The position numbers and the translations under genes were made by a program. A stretch of DNA of 64,000 bases from Sinorhizobium garamanticum (GTDB lineage Bacteria > Pseudomonadota > Alphaproteobacteria > Rhizobiales > Rhizobiaceae): NCBI RefSeq assembly GCF_029892065.1, contig NZ_CP120373.1, positions 434,001 through 498,000 of the forward strand, read 5' to 3'. Numbering within the stretch: position 1 is the first letter of the stretch; each line of letters starts with the position of its first letter. Below, piece after piece: positions 1 through 7,674 of the stretch. The notes under the pieces are model-generated. The model searched no databases. It saw nothing but the letters and a program-made list of their open reading frames with translations, and had not been told where the DNA came from.

Positions 1-603
1 CAGGCGCGTCCGGTCGCTTACCGTCCGCAGATGCCGGCGGCCACCCGGAAACAGTTCGAAAGACGCCAGGTAAACCGCAGGTCCGGGCCGGCACTGGTTC
101 AGCCGGTTGCGGCAGTGCGCGCGCAAAAGCCGGTAAAGACGAAGCTCGATCCGCAGTTCCTGCCGCAAACCGTGGCCTATGACGGTCCGGAAAAACCCGG
201 CACGATCGTGATCGACACCAACAATCGTTTTCTCTATCTCGTCACCGGCAAAGGTGAGGCCCGTCGCTATGGCGTGGGTGTCGGCAAGCCGGGCTTCGAA
301 TGGGCCGGCGCGCACCGGATTACGCGGAAGGCAGAGTGGCCGAGCTGGACGCCGCCACAGGAAATGATCGCGCGGGAAGCTGCGAAGGGACACTATCTGC
401 CGGCCCGCATGGACGGCGGCCCGGCAAATCCGCTCGGCGCCCGGGCCATGTATCTCGGCTCGACGCTCTACCGCATTCACGGCACCAACGCGCCCTGGAC
501 GATCGGCTACGGCGTTTCGTCCGGCTGCATCCGCATGCGCAACGAGGATGTCGTCGATCTCTATGAACGGGTGAATGTCGGCACCAAGGTTATCGTGATA
601 TAA
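1..603 (+). CDS. L,D-transpeptidase (YkuD/ErfK family), 5' end outside window
   Basis: The reading frame is open to base 1, so the N-terminus (probably signal peptide and linker) lies outside the window; the ATG at 31 is only the first internal Met. The visible C-terminal part is a YkuD domain. It has the start of the fold (PGTIVIDTNNRFLYLV), the catalytic-side HGTN near codon 160 and the cysteine motif SSGCIRM near codon 173. Members of this family make 3-3 peptidoglycan crosslinks or anchor proteins to peptidoglycan in the periplasm, using the Cys as nucleophile. The next gene on the same strand is a clear paralogue with the same motifs, suggesting tandem duplication. Which crosslink or anchoring reaction it performs cannot be told from sequence. 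Confidence 0.93.
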   Translation, partial: QARPVAYRPQMPAATRKQFERRQVNRRSGPALVQPVAAVRAQKPVKTKLDPQFLPQTVAYDGPEKPGTIVIDTNNRFLYLVTGKGEARRYGVGVGKPGFEWAGAHRITRKAEWPSWTPPQEMIAREAAKGHYLPARMDGGPANPLGARAMYLGSTLYRIHGTNAPWTIGYGVSSGCIRMRNEDVVDLYERVNVGTKVIVI

Positions 604-636
604 ATGCGCTTGTGCGCTGAATAACCCGCGCGCGGT

Positions 637-682
637 TTGCGTTTGCACTGGGGAACAGTGGTGCAAACGCAACAGCTGTTCC
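637..682 (+). other. Strong stem-loop with overlapping alternative pairing
   Basis: Bases 637-648 (TTGCGTTTGCAC) pair perfectly with 661-672 (GTGCAAACGCAA), a 12-bp stem with a 12-nt loop. The loop holds GGAACAG (652-658), which can pair with CTGTTCC at 676-682 just beyond the stem. The structure sits between the two L,D-transpeptidase genes and has no U-tract. It may be a processing or stability element, an attenuator-like switch or a repeat-derived palindrome. Confidence 0.6.
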
Positions 683-793
683 GATAGATACAAGTTACGC
701 CATCGGCTGTGCTCTATCTGATATGGCGCAGGCTTGACCTTGCAGGTAATTTACCGAACCTGCACGCGATCAAGGGTTGAGAGGGAATCATTA

Positions 794-1489
794 ATGAAAT
801 TTCATGCCAAGAAGGTGGTGGCGTTCGCTGCCGCGGCGACGGTGCTGTTTGCCGTGACAAATGCATCGGCGTTCACGCCGGCGAACGCACCGGAGCCCGC
901 CGCCAAGCGTTCCGACGTTCTGTTGGTCGCCCATCAAAAGCGGCCGCCGCAAAAATATTGGCGCACCAAGGTCCGTTTCCGGACGAATGAGGCTCCCGGT
1001 ACCATTATCGTCGATACGAACAACAAGTATCTCTATTACATCGACGGCCCGAACCGCGCGACGCGCTACGGCATCGGCGTCGGCCGCGAAGGCTTCGGCT
1101 GGTCCGGCGTCGTCAAGGTCGGCCGCAAGGCCGAGTGGCCAGCCTGGACGCCGCCGGCGGAAATGCGCGTGCGCGAACGGGCGAAGGGCCGCATCCTGCC
1201 GATCACCCAGGAAGGCGGCATCGACAATCCGCTCGGCGCTCGCGCCCTTTATCTCTACAAGGGTGGCCGCGACACCATCTTCCGCATCCACGGAACGAAC
1301 CAGCCCTGGACCATTGGCCAGAACATGTCGTCGGGATGCATCCGGATGATGAACGAGGATGTCGAGCACCTTTACGATCGTGCCGGCATCGGTACGAAAG
1401 TAATCGTCATCGGGCCTGGCAGCAAACCCGGCGATGTCCACTATGATGACCGCGGCGTCGACATTTTCCGCCAGATCTTCGGCGGCTGA
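794..1489 (+). CDS. L,D-transpeptidase (YkuD/ErfK family)
   Basis: A 231-aa protein starting at ATG 794, chosen because GAGGGA lies just upstream and the first residues form a signal peptide (MKFHAKKVVAFAAAATVLF, then an ASA-type cleavage site). The mature part is a YkuD domain with GTIIVDTNNKYLYYI, HGTN and SSGCIRM; the Cys of the last motif is the expected nucleophile. It should act in the periplasm on peptidoglycan peptide stems. It resembles the preceding gene throughout the domain, including the shared EWPxWTPPxEM stretch, but has a longer C-terminal tail (about 20 residues after the KVIVI end). The gene converges with glcF, with palindromes between them. Confidence 0.95.
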   Translation: MKFHAKKVVAFAAAATVLFAVTNASAFTPANAPEPAAKRSDVLLVAHQKRPPQKYWRTKVRFRTNEAPGTIIVDTNNKYLYYIDGPNRATRYGIGVGREGFGWSGVVKVGRKAEWPAWTPPAEMRVRERAKGRILPITQEGGIDNPLGARALYLYKGGRDTIFRIHGTNQPWTIGQNMSSGCIRMMNEDVEHLYDRAGIGTKVIVIGPGSKPGDVHYDDRGVDIFRQIFGG

Positions 1490-1510
1490 TGGGATAGGCG
1501 GGTAGTTTGC

Positions 1511-1600
1511 CCCCTCTCCCCAGCCCTCTCCCCGCACGCGGGGAGAGGGGGTTTTGAGCGGACGCCGCAAGTCCCCTTCGCCCCGCCTGCGGGGAGAAGG
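1511..1600. repeat. Two GC-rich palindromes between convergent genes
   Basis: 1524-1549 is a perfect inverted repeat (CCCTCTCCCCGC, 2-nt spacer, GCGGGGAGAGGG). A second, slightly imperfect one lies at 1573-1600 with the same CCCCGC/GCGGGG core. They fill the gap between the convergent transpeptidase and glcF genes and could end transcription from either side, though there is no clear T-tract. The CCCTCTCCCC wording is a common dispersed palindrome in rhizobia (recalled, not searched). Confidence 0.7.
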
Positions 1601-1646
1601 TGGCCGGCAGGCTGGATGAGGGGCAGACGCGATCACTCTTCAGGCT

Positions 1647-2942
1647 TCACAACCCCGCGGGCTTCGGCCCTCCATAGGCCCAATCCAGCAGTTCGACGGT
1701 ATGCACGATCGGAAGCGTCGTCCCGGTCGCGATCTGGGTGATGCAACCGATATTGCCCGTCGCAATCACGTCCGGTTTCGTCGCTTCGATGTTTCGGACT
1801 TTGCGCGCCTTGAGTTTCGCCGATATCTCCGACTGCAGGATGTTGTAGGTGCCGGCCGATCCGCAGCAAAGATGACCCTCCGCCGGCTCGCGAACTGTGA
1901 AACCCGCTCGTTTCAAGAGCTCCTTCGGCACTGTCGTAATCTTCTGGCCATGCTGCATCGAGCAGGCGGAATGATAGGCAACCGTCATCCCCCGCGCCTC
2001 CCGCTGCGGCAGTTCGAGCCCAGCCAGGTATTCGGTGACGTCTTTTGCCAATGCGGACACTTTCGCGGCCTTTTCCGCATATCCCGGATCCAGCCTCAGC
2101 ATATGGCCGTAATCCTTGATCGTGGTGCCGCAGCCTGAGGCGGTAATGATGATCGCGTCGAGACCGTCTTCTTCGGCTGCCTTCAGCCAGATATCGACGT
2201 TACGGCGCGCAGCCTTGAGCGCCTGCTCCTCCCGTCCCATGTGGTGGACCAGCGCGCCGCAGCAGCCCTCGCCGGCGGAGACGACAACCTCGATCCCCTG
2301 TCCGGTCAGCAGCCGGATCGCCGCTTCGTTGATCTCGGGCTTCAAGACCGGCTGCGCACAGCCGGTCAGGATCGCGACCCGGCCGCGGCGCTCGCCCTTC
2401 GTCGCGTAAGTGGCGGGCCTTGTCCCTGCAGACACTGGCGGCACCGCCTTCGGAGCAAGGTCGAGCATGACACCAAAGGTCTTCAGCCACGCGATCCGCT
2501 TCGCCAGCCCCGCCAACGGGCGGGCAACGCCGGCCGCGCGCAACGCGAAGCGGAACCGTCTGGGATAGGGTAGCACCGCGGCGAGAACGGAGCGCGCGAA
2601 GCGATCCTTCAACGGTCTTTTGTAGGTCTTCTCGATGTGGATGCGGGCATGGTCGACCAGATGCATGTAGTCGACGCCCGACGGACAGGTGGTGAGACAG
2701 GAAAGACAGGAAAGACAGCGGTCGATATGCGTAACGGTTTCCCGGTCCGCCGCCCGGCCGTTTTCGAGCATGTCCTTGATCAGGTAGATCCGCCCGCGGG
2801 GACTGTCGAGTTCGTCGCCGAGGACAACGTAGGTGGGACAGGTGGCCGTGCAGAAACCGCAGTGAACGCATCTGTGCAGGATCTTTTCGGATTCGGCGAC
2901 ATGCGGATCGGCGAGTTGCGCGGGTGAGAAATTGGTCTGCAA
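1647..2942 (-). CDS. glcF: Glycolate oxidase iron-sulfur subunit GlcF
   Basis: A 431-aa protein, the electron-transfer subunit of glycolate oxidase (GlcDEF), which oxidises glycolate to glyoxylate at the membrane. Two ferredoxin-type clusters are visible near the N-terminus (CVHCGFCTATCP and CLSCLSCLTTCP), followed by two CCG domains (GEGCCG and HLCCGSAGTYN). The start is taken as TTG at 2942, giving LQTNFSPAQLADPHVAESEK, which matches the usual GlcF beginning; GGAG lies 7 nt upstream. Extending the frame upstream reads into a RIME repeat and gives a spurious MLHVLSLNRLRF sequence. The gene is separated from glcE by a membrane-protein gene and repeats, so it may have its own promoter. Confidence 0.95.
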   Translation of the reverse strand: MQTNFSPAQLADPHVAESEKILHRCVHCGFCTATCPTYVVLGDELDSPRGRIYLIKDMLENGRAADRETVTHIDRCLSCLSCLTTCPSGVDYMHLVDHARIHIEKTYKRPLKDRFARSVLAAVLPYPRRFRFALRAAGVARPLAGLAKRIAWLKTFGVMLDLAPKAVPPVSAGTRPATYATKGERRGRVAILTGCAQPVLKPEINEAAIRLLTGQGIEVVVSAGEGCCGALVHHMGREEQALKAARRNVDIWLKAAEEDGLDAIIITASGCGTTIKDYGHMLRLDPGYAEKAAKVSALAKDVTEYLAGLELPQREARGMTVAYHSACSMQHGQKITTVPKELLKRAGFTVREPAEGHLCCGSAGTYNILQSEISAKLKARKVRNIEATKPDVIATGNIGCITQIATGTTLPIVHTVELLDWAYGGPKPAGL

Positions 2943-2973
2943 CCGAATACTCCAATTGGCAGGCCTTGCGAGC

Positions 2974-3080
2974 CTACTGCATGTTTCCTTAAATCGTAGC
3001 CGATTTAAGGACAAAACGTGCAGCAATTCAAAGTGCTACAGCGTCCTTTTGCGCGTCTGATAAGACGCGCGGCGCTGTAG
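2974..3080 (+). repeat. RIME-type palindromic element
   Basis: A 107-bp element beginning CTACTGCATG and ending GGCGCTGTAG. It has two imperfect palindromes: TTAAATCG..CGATTTAAGG flanked by CATG, and CTACAGCG..GCGCTGTAG around GCGTCT..AGACGC. It lies 32 bp upstream of the glcF start. Confidence 0.9.
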
Positions 3081-3133
3081 GCCGCGACGATTCGGATCGG
3101 ACCGATCCATGGCCGTCGAACCATTCCTATAAC

Positions 3134-3240
3134 CTACTGCATGTTTCCTTAAATCGTACTCGATTTAAGGATAAAAACATGCAGCAATTCAAAGTGCTAC
3201 AGCGTCCCTTGCGCGTCGGATAAGACGCGCGGCGCTGTAG
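3134..3240 (+). repeat. RIME-type palindromic element
   Basis: A second copy in the same orientation, 53 bp after the previous one, nearly identical in sequence and length. It lies just downstream of the DUF4870-like gene (which reads leftward and ends at 3295) and upstream of glcF. Confidence 0.9.
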
Positions 3241-3294
3241 GGCGGAATGCAGGCGAAGACATCAGCGCGCCGCATTTCGCCCTGGGTTCCCAAG

Positions 3295-3675
3295 CTAGAC
3301 CAGCCAGCTCTCGGGATTGGTGATCGGCTCCTCCCGGGCCGCCCTCTGGAGACCGATTACGCATCTGACGACAATCCACACCGCCGTGACGACAAAGCCT
3401 AGAACGCCAATGATCATAACAGTGAGCAGCGCCGAAACGATGCAGAAAAGCAAGGCGATCCAGAAGGTACGGATCGCCCATATATAATGGGTCCTTGCCC
3501 ATGGCTCCGCCTTGTCGCGGTTGAGATAGGCGAGCACGATCCCGATGAGCGCGGTGATACCGATGACAAATGCGATCAGGTAGAGCACGTAGATGATCTG
3601 AATATTGACCTTGCCCGGCTCCAGCCAGCGATCGGTCTGGCGGGAAAGCGGTGTCCGTGGACCGGTATCGCTCAT
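3295..3675 (-). CDS. DUF4870-like integral membrane protein
   Basis: A 126-aa protein from ATG 3675, preceded by AAGGGGGA at good spacing. After a short polar N-terminus it has about three hydrophobic segments (around IIYVLYLIAFVIGITALIGIV, FWIALLFCIVSALL and IIGVLGFVVTAVWIVV). The pattern of small membrane helices with an AEPWARTHYIWAIRTFW loop fits the DUF4870 / Tic20-like family, whose function is unknown. It lies between glcE and glcF on the same strand but is flanked by RIME elements on both sides, so co-transcription with the glycolate oxidase genes is uncertain. Confidence 0.85.
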   Translation of the reverse strand: MSDTGPRTPLSRQTDRWLEPGKVNIQIIYVLYLIAFVIGITALIGIVLAYLNRDKAEPWARTHYIWAIRTFWIALLFCIVSALLTVMIIGVLGFVVTAVWIVVRCVIGLQRAAREEPITNPESWLV

Positions 3676-3717
3676 CGAGTTCCCCCTTGGCATGTTTCGA
3701 ACGGATCGCGGTGGCGC

Positions 3718-3824
3718 CTACAGCGCCACGCATCTAATCAGACGCGCAAAGATCGCTGTAGAGCTTTGAGTTTCTGCGTGATTTTGTCCTCAAATCGATT
3801 CCGATTTAAGGAATCATGCAGTAG
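3718..3824 (-). repeat. RIME-type element overlapping the glcE stop
   Basis: An inverted-orientation copy (CTACAGCGCC... to ...CATGCAGTAG). Its last bases supply the final codons and TGA stop of glcE, which reads leftward into it. Confidence 0.9.
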
Positions 3825-5031
3825 GCCTTGCTGCCATCCGCCCCGGATTGAAAATCCGCGCTGGATCGAACCGAGCGCGGATGCGCTCCGTCAGTTGCGC
3901 GACGGCCGGTGCCTGCGGTTCGAAGGCCGGAACGCCGGCCCGCACGTCGTCGCCAGCCCTCACGAGGCTTGCGTGGCCCCCACCGAGCGCGCCGACATAG
4001 CGACGCACGAGTGCCGCCTCGGCATCCGCCTCCATCCGCAGCCAGACGAGCCCGCCCTGCCAATCATAAAAAGCATCGACACCTGTTTGAAGACGCAGCG
4101 CAGCGATGAGCTGGTGCCCAGCGGACGGCGCGACCGAAACCCGCCACAATGGCCGCCTCGTACCATCGGCGTAGGGTTTCACGTCGCGAATTTCCGCCCA
4201 CAATAGATGCGTCGCCTCGGCGTCGAGGCGTGAGACCGGCCCGAAGCGGGAAAGCGCCGCGGTGAGTTTCTCAGCACGCAGGTCGACGGAATCTGCCAAG
4301 CCTTCCAGCCTCAGCACGGTTGCGGCGCCGTCGGGAAGTGCGCCATCCAGGAATCGTCCGCGCACACTCTCTGGCAGATGCGCCGCGCCCGAAGCTTCCA
4401 CCGGCTGCGCCATCGTCTCGGCCATGACCGCGGCAGCTTCCGCGTCGTTGAGGCCCGAAACGACCACCGTCGCGGCCGCCGGCGGAACGGGCAGCACCTT
4501 GAAGGTGACTTCCGTCAGGATCCCGAGCGTGCCGTAGGAGCCCGCCATGAGCTTGACGAGGTCGAGCCCGGTGACGTTCTTCATGACCCGGCCGCCGGCC
4601 TTGATCATCTCGCCGGCGCCATTGACGAAGCGCACGCCGAGCAGGCTGTCGCGCGCGGCACCGGCGACGTAGCGCCGCGGTCCAGAAACATTCGCCGCGA
4701 ACACCCCACCGATCGTCGGTTCGCCCGACGTGGCGAAGATCGGCCTATGATCCATCGGTTCGAAGGAAAGCATCTGGCCTTTGGCTCGAAGCGCGGCTTC
4801 CACCTCGGCAAGCGGCGTTCCGGCGAGTGCGCTCATGGTCATTTCTGCCGGATTGTAAGTGACGATGCCGGAGAGGCGACGCGTCGAGAGCGTCCGGTCG
4901 GCCCGCACCGGATTGCCGAGGCCCGCGCGCGTGCCACCGCCGACGATTGCCAGAGTGACGCGCTCTGCTGCAGCGGAGCGCACCACGGAGGCGATCCCCT
5001 CCTCGCTGGCCGGCTCGAAATGGACGATCAT
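3814..5031 (-). CDS. glcE: Glycolate oxidase FAD-binding subunit GlcE
   Basis: A 405-aa FAD_binding_4 protein starting at ATG 5031. The start overlaps the glcD stop by 4 nt (ATGA), indicating translational coupling. The FAD-binding region is seen in VGGGTRAGLGNP, SGEPTIGGVFAANVSGPRR and GGRVMKNVTGLDL. The C-terminal RFDPARIFNPGRM is the typical end of this family. GlcE is the second flavoprotein of the GlcDEF complex. The last codons (about PTA) and the stop derive from a RIME element, so the native C-terminus has probably been replaced by a few residues. Confidence 0.95.
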   Translation of the reverse strand: MIVHFEPASEEGIASVVRSAAAERVTLAIVGGGTRAGLGNPVRADRTLSTRRLSGIVTYNPAEMTMSALAGTPLAEVEAALRAKGQMLSFEPMDHRPIFATSGEPTIGGVFAANVSGPRRYVAGAARDSLLGVRFVNGAGEMIKAGGRVMKNVTGLDLVKLMAGSYGTLGILTEVTFKVLPVPPAAATVVVSGLNDAEAAAVMAETMAQPVEASGAAHLPESVRGRFLDGALPDGAATVLRLEGLADSVDLRAEKLTAALSRFGPVSRLDAEATHLLWAEIRDVKPYADGTRRPLWRVSVAPSAGHQLIAALRLQTGVDAFYDWQGGLVWLRMEADAEAALVRRYVGALGGGHASLVRAGDDVRAGVPAFEPQAPAVAQLTERIRARFDPARIFNPGRMAARPTA

Positions 5032-6467
5032 GCTGCCGGCCGCCCTTCGAGCGGAAAGACTTTCGACGGATTGAGAATCCACTCGGGATCGAAGGCCGCG
5101 CGCGCGGCCATCTGCTGGTTGAGATCGGTCCGGCTGTACTGGTGCAACATCAGATCGCGCTTCTCTATGCCGACGCCATGTTCGCCCGTCAGGCAGCCGC
5201 CGGCATCGACGCAGAGCTTGAGGATATCGTTGCCGGCCGCTTCGGCTCGCGCCGCATCCTCCGGATCGTTTATGTTGTAGAGGATGAGCGGATGCATGTT
5301 GCCGTCGCCGGCATGGAAGACATTCGCCACCCGCAGGCCATAGCCGGCGACGATCTCGCCGGTCTTGCGCAACACATACGAAAGCTGGCTTAGCGGCACG
5401 GTACCATCCATGCAGATATAGTCCGCAATTCGGCCCGTTGCGCCAAAAGCCGATTTCCGCCCCTTCCAGATCAGCGCCGCCTCCAACGCGGATTGGCTCT
5501 CCCGGATCGTGGTGACGCCATGGCGGCGGGCGACCTCGACGATGCGTTGAAGCATCGCGTCCATCTCCGCCTCGGATCCCTCGACCTCGACGATCAGCAA
5601 AGCCTCGACGTCGAGCGGATAACCGGCATGCGCGAAGGCTTCGCAAATCTCGATCGCCGGCTTGTCCATGAATTCGATCGCAACTGGAATGATGCCCGCT
5701 CCGATGACATCGGCGACGCAGGCACCGGCCGCCTCGGACGAGGCGAAGCCGAAGAGCACCGGCCGCGCACCTTCCGGTTTGGCGATCAATCGCACCGTTG
5801 CTTCCGTGACGATGCCGAGCTGGCCTTCCGAACCGCAGACGAGCCCAAGCAGATCGTATCCGGCCGCGTCCAGGGCCTTGCCGCCGAGTTCGACCACGGT
5901 GCCGTCGAAAAGCACCATCTTCACGCCCAAGAGGTTATTGGTGGTGACTCCGTATTTCAGGCAATGGGCGCCGCCGGAGTTCATGCCGATATTGCCGCCG
6001 ATGGTGCAGGCAAGCTGCGAGCTCGGGTCGGGCGCATAGAAGAAGCCATCGGCGGAGACCGCCTCGGAGATATTGAGGTTGGTGACGCCCGCCTGAACCG
6101 TGGCCGTTCTGTTGAAGAGGTCGATGTCGAGGATGCGCGACATTTTCGAAAGACCGATGACGACGGCATCCTCCTGCGGGATGGCGCCGCCCGAGAGCGA
6201 CGTGCCGGCGCCGCGCGGCACGACGGGAACGCCGTAGCGGCTGCAATATTTGAGCACGGCAGCCACCTGTTCGGTCGTTTCCGGCAGAGCGACGGCAAGG
6301 GGCAACCGCCGATAGGCGAGGAACGCATCGGTCTCGAAGGGCTTCAGCTCTCGCTCCTTGCTGATCAGGCAGCCCTCGGGCAAGAGGTCCTTGAGATCGG
6401 CAACAATTTCCTGCCGGCGATCCAGAACGGCTTGTTTCGGTTTTAGAAACCCGATCATCTCCGGCAT
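5028..6467 (-). CDS. glcD: Glycolate oxidase catalytic subunit GlcD
   Basis: A 479-aa FAD-linked oxidase, the catalytic subunit that oxidises glycolate (or D-lactate) to the 2-oxoacid. The start at ATG 6467 (MPEMIGFLKPKQ) has GGGAGG 5 nt upstream; an earlier in-frame start at 6491 lacks this. The FAD-binding loop is VPRGAGTSLSGGA, with a second contact region IGGNIGMNSGGAHCLKYG. The C-terminal half has HAGDGNMHP and GEHGVGIEKR, typical of the FAD-oxidase C domain. It is first in the glcDE operon and divergent from a LysR-type regulator at 6759, with a RIME copy in the intergenic region. Confidence 0.96.
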   Translation of the reverse strand: MPEMIGFLKPKQAVLDRRQEIVADLKDLLPEGCLISKERELKPFETDAFLAYRRLPLAVALPETTEQVAAVLKYCSRYGVPVVPRGAGTSLSGGAIPQEDAVVIGLSKMSRILDIDLFNRTATVQAGVTNLNISEAVSADGFFYAPDPSSQLACTIGGNIGMNSGGAHCLKYGVTTNNLLGVKMVLFDGTVVELGGKALDAAGYDLLGLVCGSEGQLGIVTEATVRLIAKPEGARPVLFGFASSEAAGACVADVIGAGIIPVAIEFMDKPAIEICEAFAHAGYPLDVEALLIVEVEGSEAEMDAMLQRIVEVARRHGVTTIRESQSALEAALIWKGRKSAFGATGRIADYICMDGTVPLSQLSYVLRKTGEIVAGYGLRVANVFHAGDGNMHPLILYNINDPEDAARAEAAGNDILKLCVDAGGCLTGEHGVGIEKRDLMLHQYSRTDLNQQMAARAAFDPEWILNPSKVFPLEGRPAA

Positions 6468-6596
6468 AGGATCCTCCCAAACAAACCGCAACCAAGTGGT
6501 ATTTTTTGTTTACCACCAGCGCACCACGCGTTCAAATGCACGTGTAAAGCAATACGAATCTAGAGCATCTCATTCGCTTTGTGAAAGCGGAATGCA

Positions 6597-6700
6597 CTAC
6601 AGCGCAGCGCGTCTTATCATACGCGCAAAGGACGCTGTAGCACTTTGAATTGCTGCATGTTTTTCTTAAACCGGCGACGATTTAAGGAAACTTGCAGTAG
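6597..6700 (-). repeat. RIME-type element in the glcD-lysR divergent region
   Basis: An inverted-orientation copy (CTACAGCGCAGC... ...CTTGCAGTAG), somewhat diverged in the second palindrome. It is preceded at 6562-6596 by a small palindrome (TAGAGCATCTCATT, then CGCTTT-gtg-AAAGCG), which recurs next to the RIME copy near 9.95 kb. Confidence 0.85.
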
Positions 6701-6758
6701 GATCGGCACGCGGCAAATGCTAGTGACCTTTTCGTTTTGGCAATAATGGTCAAGATTG

Positions 6759-7655
6759 ATGACAAATCTCGGCGATCTCGAGATCTTTGCGCGGGTCGTC
6801 TCATCCGGCAGCATGTCGGCCGCAGGACGCCTCCTCAGCCTGTCTCCCGCGGTGATCTCCAAGCGCGTCAAGCGGCTGGAGGATAGACTCGGCACGCGGC
6901 TTCTCCAGCGCACCACGCGGCAAATTTCGCTGACGGAGGCCGGACAGGGCTTTTACGACCGCGTCCTCGGCATCCTCGCCGGTATCGAGGATGCGGAAGC
7001 CTACGCATCCGGCCGCTCGTCGCAGGCGCAGGGCACGCTGAGGATCAGCGCGCCAACGTCCTTCGGGCGCATGCACATCGCACCACATCTGACCGGCTTC
7101 ATGAAGGATCATCCGGACCTGAAACTCCACATTGTTCTCAGCGACGATTTCGCCGACATTGTCGCTGATGGCTTCGATCTTGCCGTCCGGATCGGCGAAC
7201 TCACCGATTCGAGCCTCGTCGCGCGCAAGCTTGCGCCTGTCCGCCGCCTCCTCTGCGCCGCGCCGAGCTATGTCGCCCGCCACGGTCTCCCGCGTGAGAT
7301 CGACGATCTCGCGAACCATGTATGCCTACCGGCCCACAACAACGACAACTGGAAGCTGGAAGGTCCCGGCGGCAGCCTGACCTATCGCCCGGAGGGACCT
7401 CTCGTCACCAACTCATCGGAGATCATCCGCGAGGCGGTGATCGCCGGGGCCGGCATCGCCCTGCGCTCGACGTGGGACGTCGGCAAGGAACTGCGCGCCG
7501 GACAGTTGGTCCAGGTGCTGCCGCAATGGGAAGGTTCCCGCAACCTGGCGCTCTCGGCCGTTTATCCAAGCCGTCAATTCCTGCCGGCCAAGGTCCGTCT
7601 CTTTATCGATTATCTTGCGGCACTTTACGGGCCGGTGCCCTATTGGGAGCAATAG
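6759..7655 (+). CDS. LysR-family transcriptional regulator
   Basis: A 298-aa LysR-type regulator. The N-terminal winged HTH reads LEIFARVVSSGSMSAAGRLL followed by SPAVISKRVKRLEDRLGTRLL. The effector domain begins around GTLRISAPTSFGRMHIAPHL, which places it in the CrgA/DsdC-like branch common in rhizobia. ATG 6759 is preferred; a TTG lies directly before it. It is divergent from glcD, so it is the natural candidate regulator of glycolate oxidase, but an intervening RIME element and another regulator (FadR type) at 9.2 kb make this an inference. Confidence 0.9.
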   Translation: MTNLGDLEIFARVVSSGSMSAAGRLLSLSPAVISKRVKRLEDRLGTRLLQRTTRQISLTEAGQGFYDRVLGILAGIEDAEAYASGRSSQAQGTLRISAPTSFGRMHIAPHLTGFMKDHPDLKLHIVLSDDFADIVADGFDLAVRIGELTDSSLVARKLAPVRRLLCAAPSYVARHGLPREIDDLANHVCLPAHNNDNWKLEGPGGSLTYRPEGPLVTNSSEIIREAVIAGAGIALRSTWDVGKELRAGQLVQVLPQWEGSRNLALSAVYPSRQFLPAKVRLFIDYLAALYGPVPYWEQ

Positions 7656-7674
7656 CCGCGCGGCGACCCGAATG

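Noticed and set aside
791..1636. Long leftward frame opposite the second L,D-transpeptidase
   Set aside because: It lies antisense to a clear gene, has no recognisable domain and reflects GC-rich third positions.
2943..3026. N-terminal extension of GlcF (MLHVLSLNRLRF...)
   Set aside because: It is translated RIME sequence; homology to GlcF starts at the TTG at 2942, which has its own ribosome binding site.
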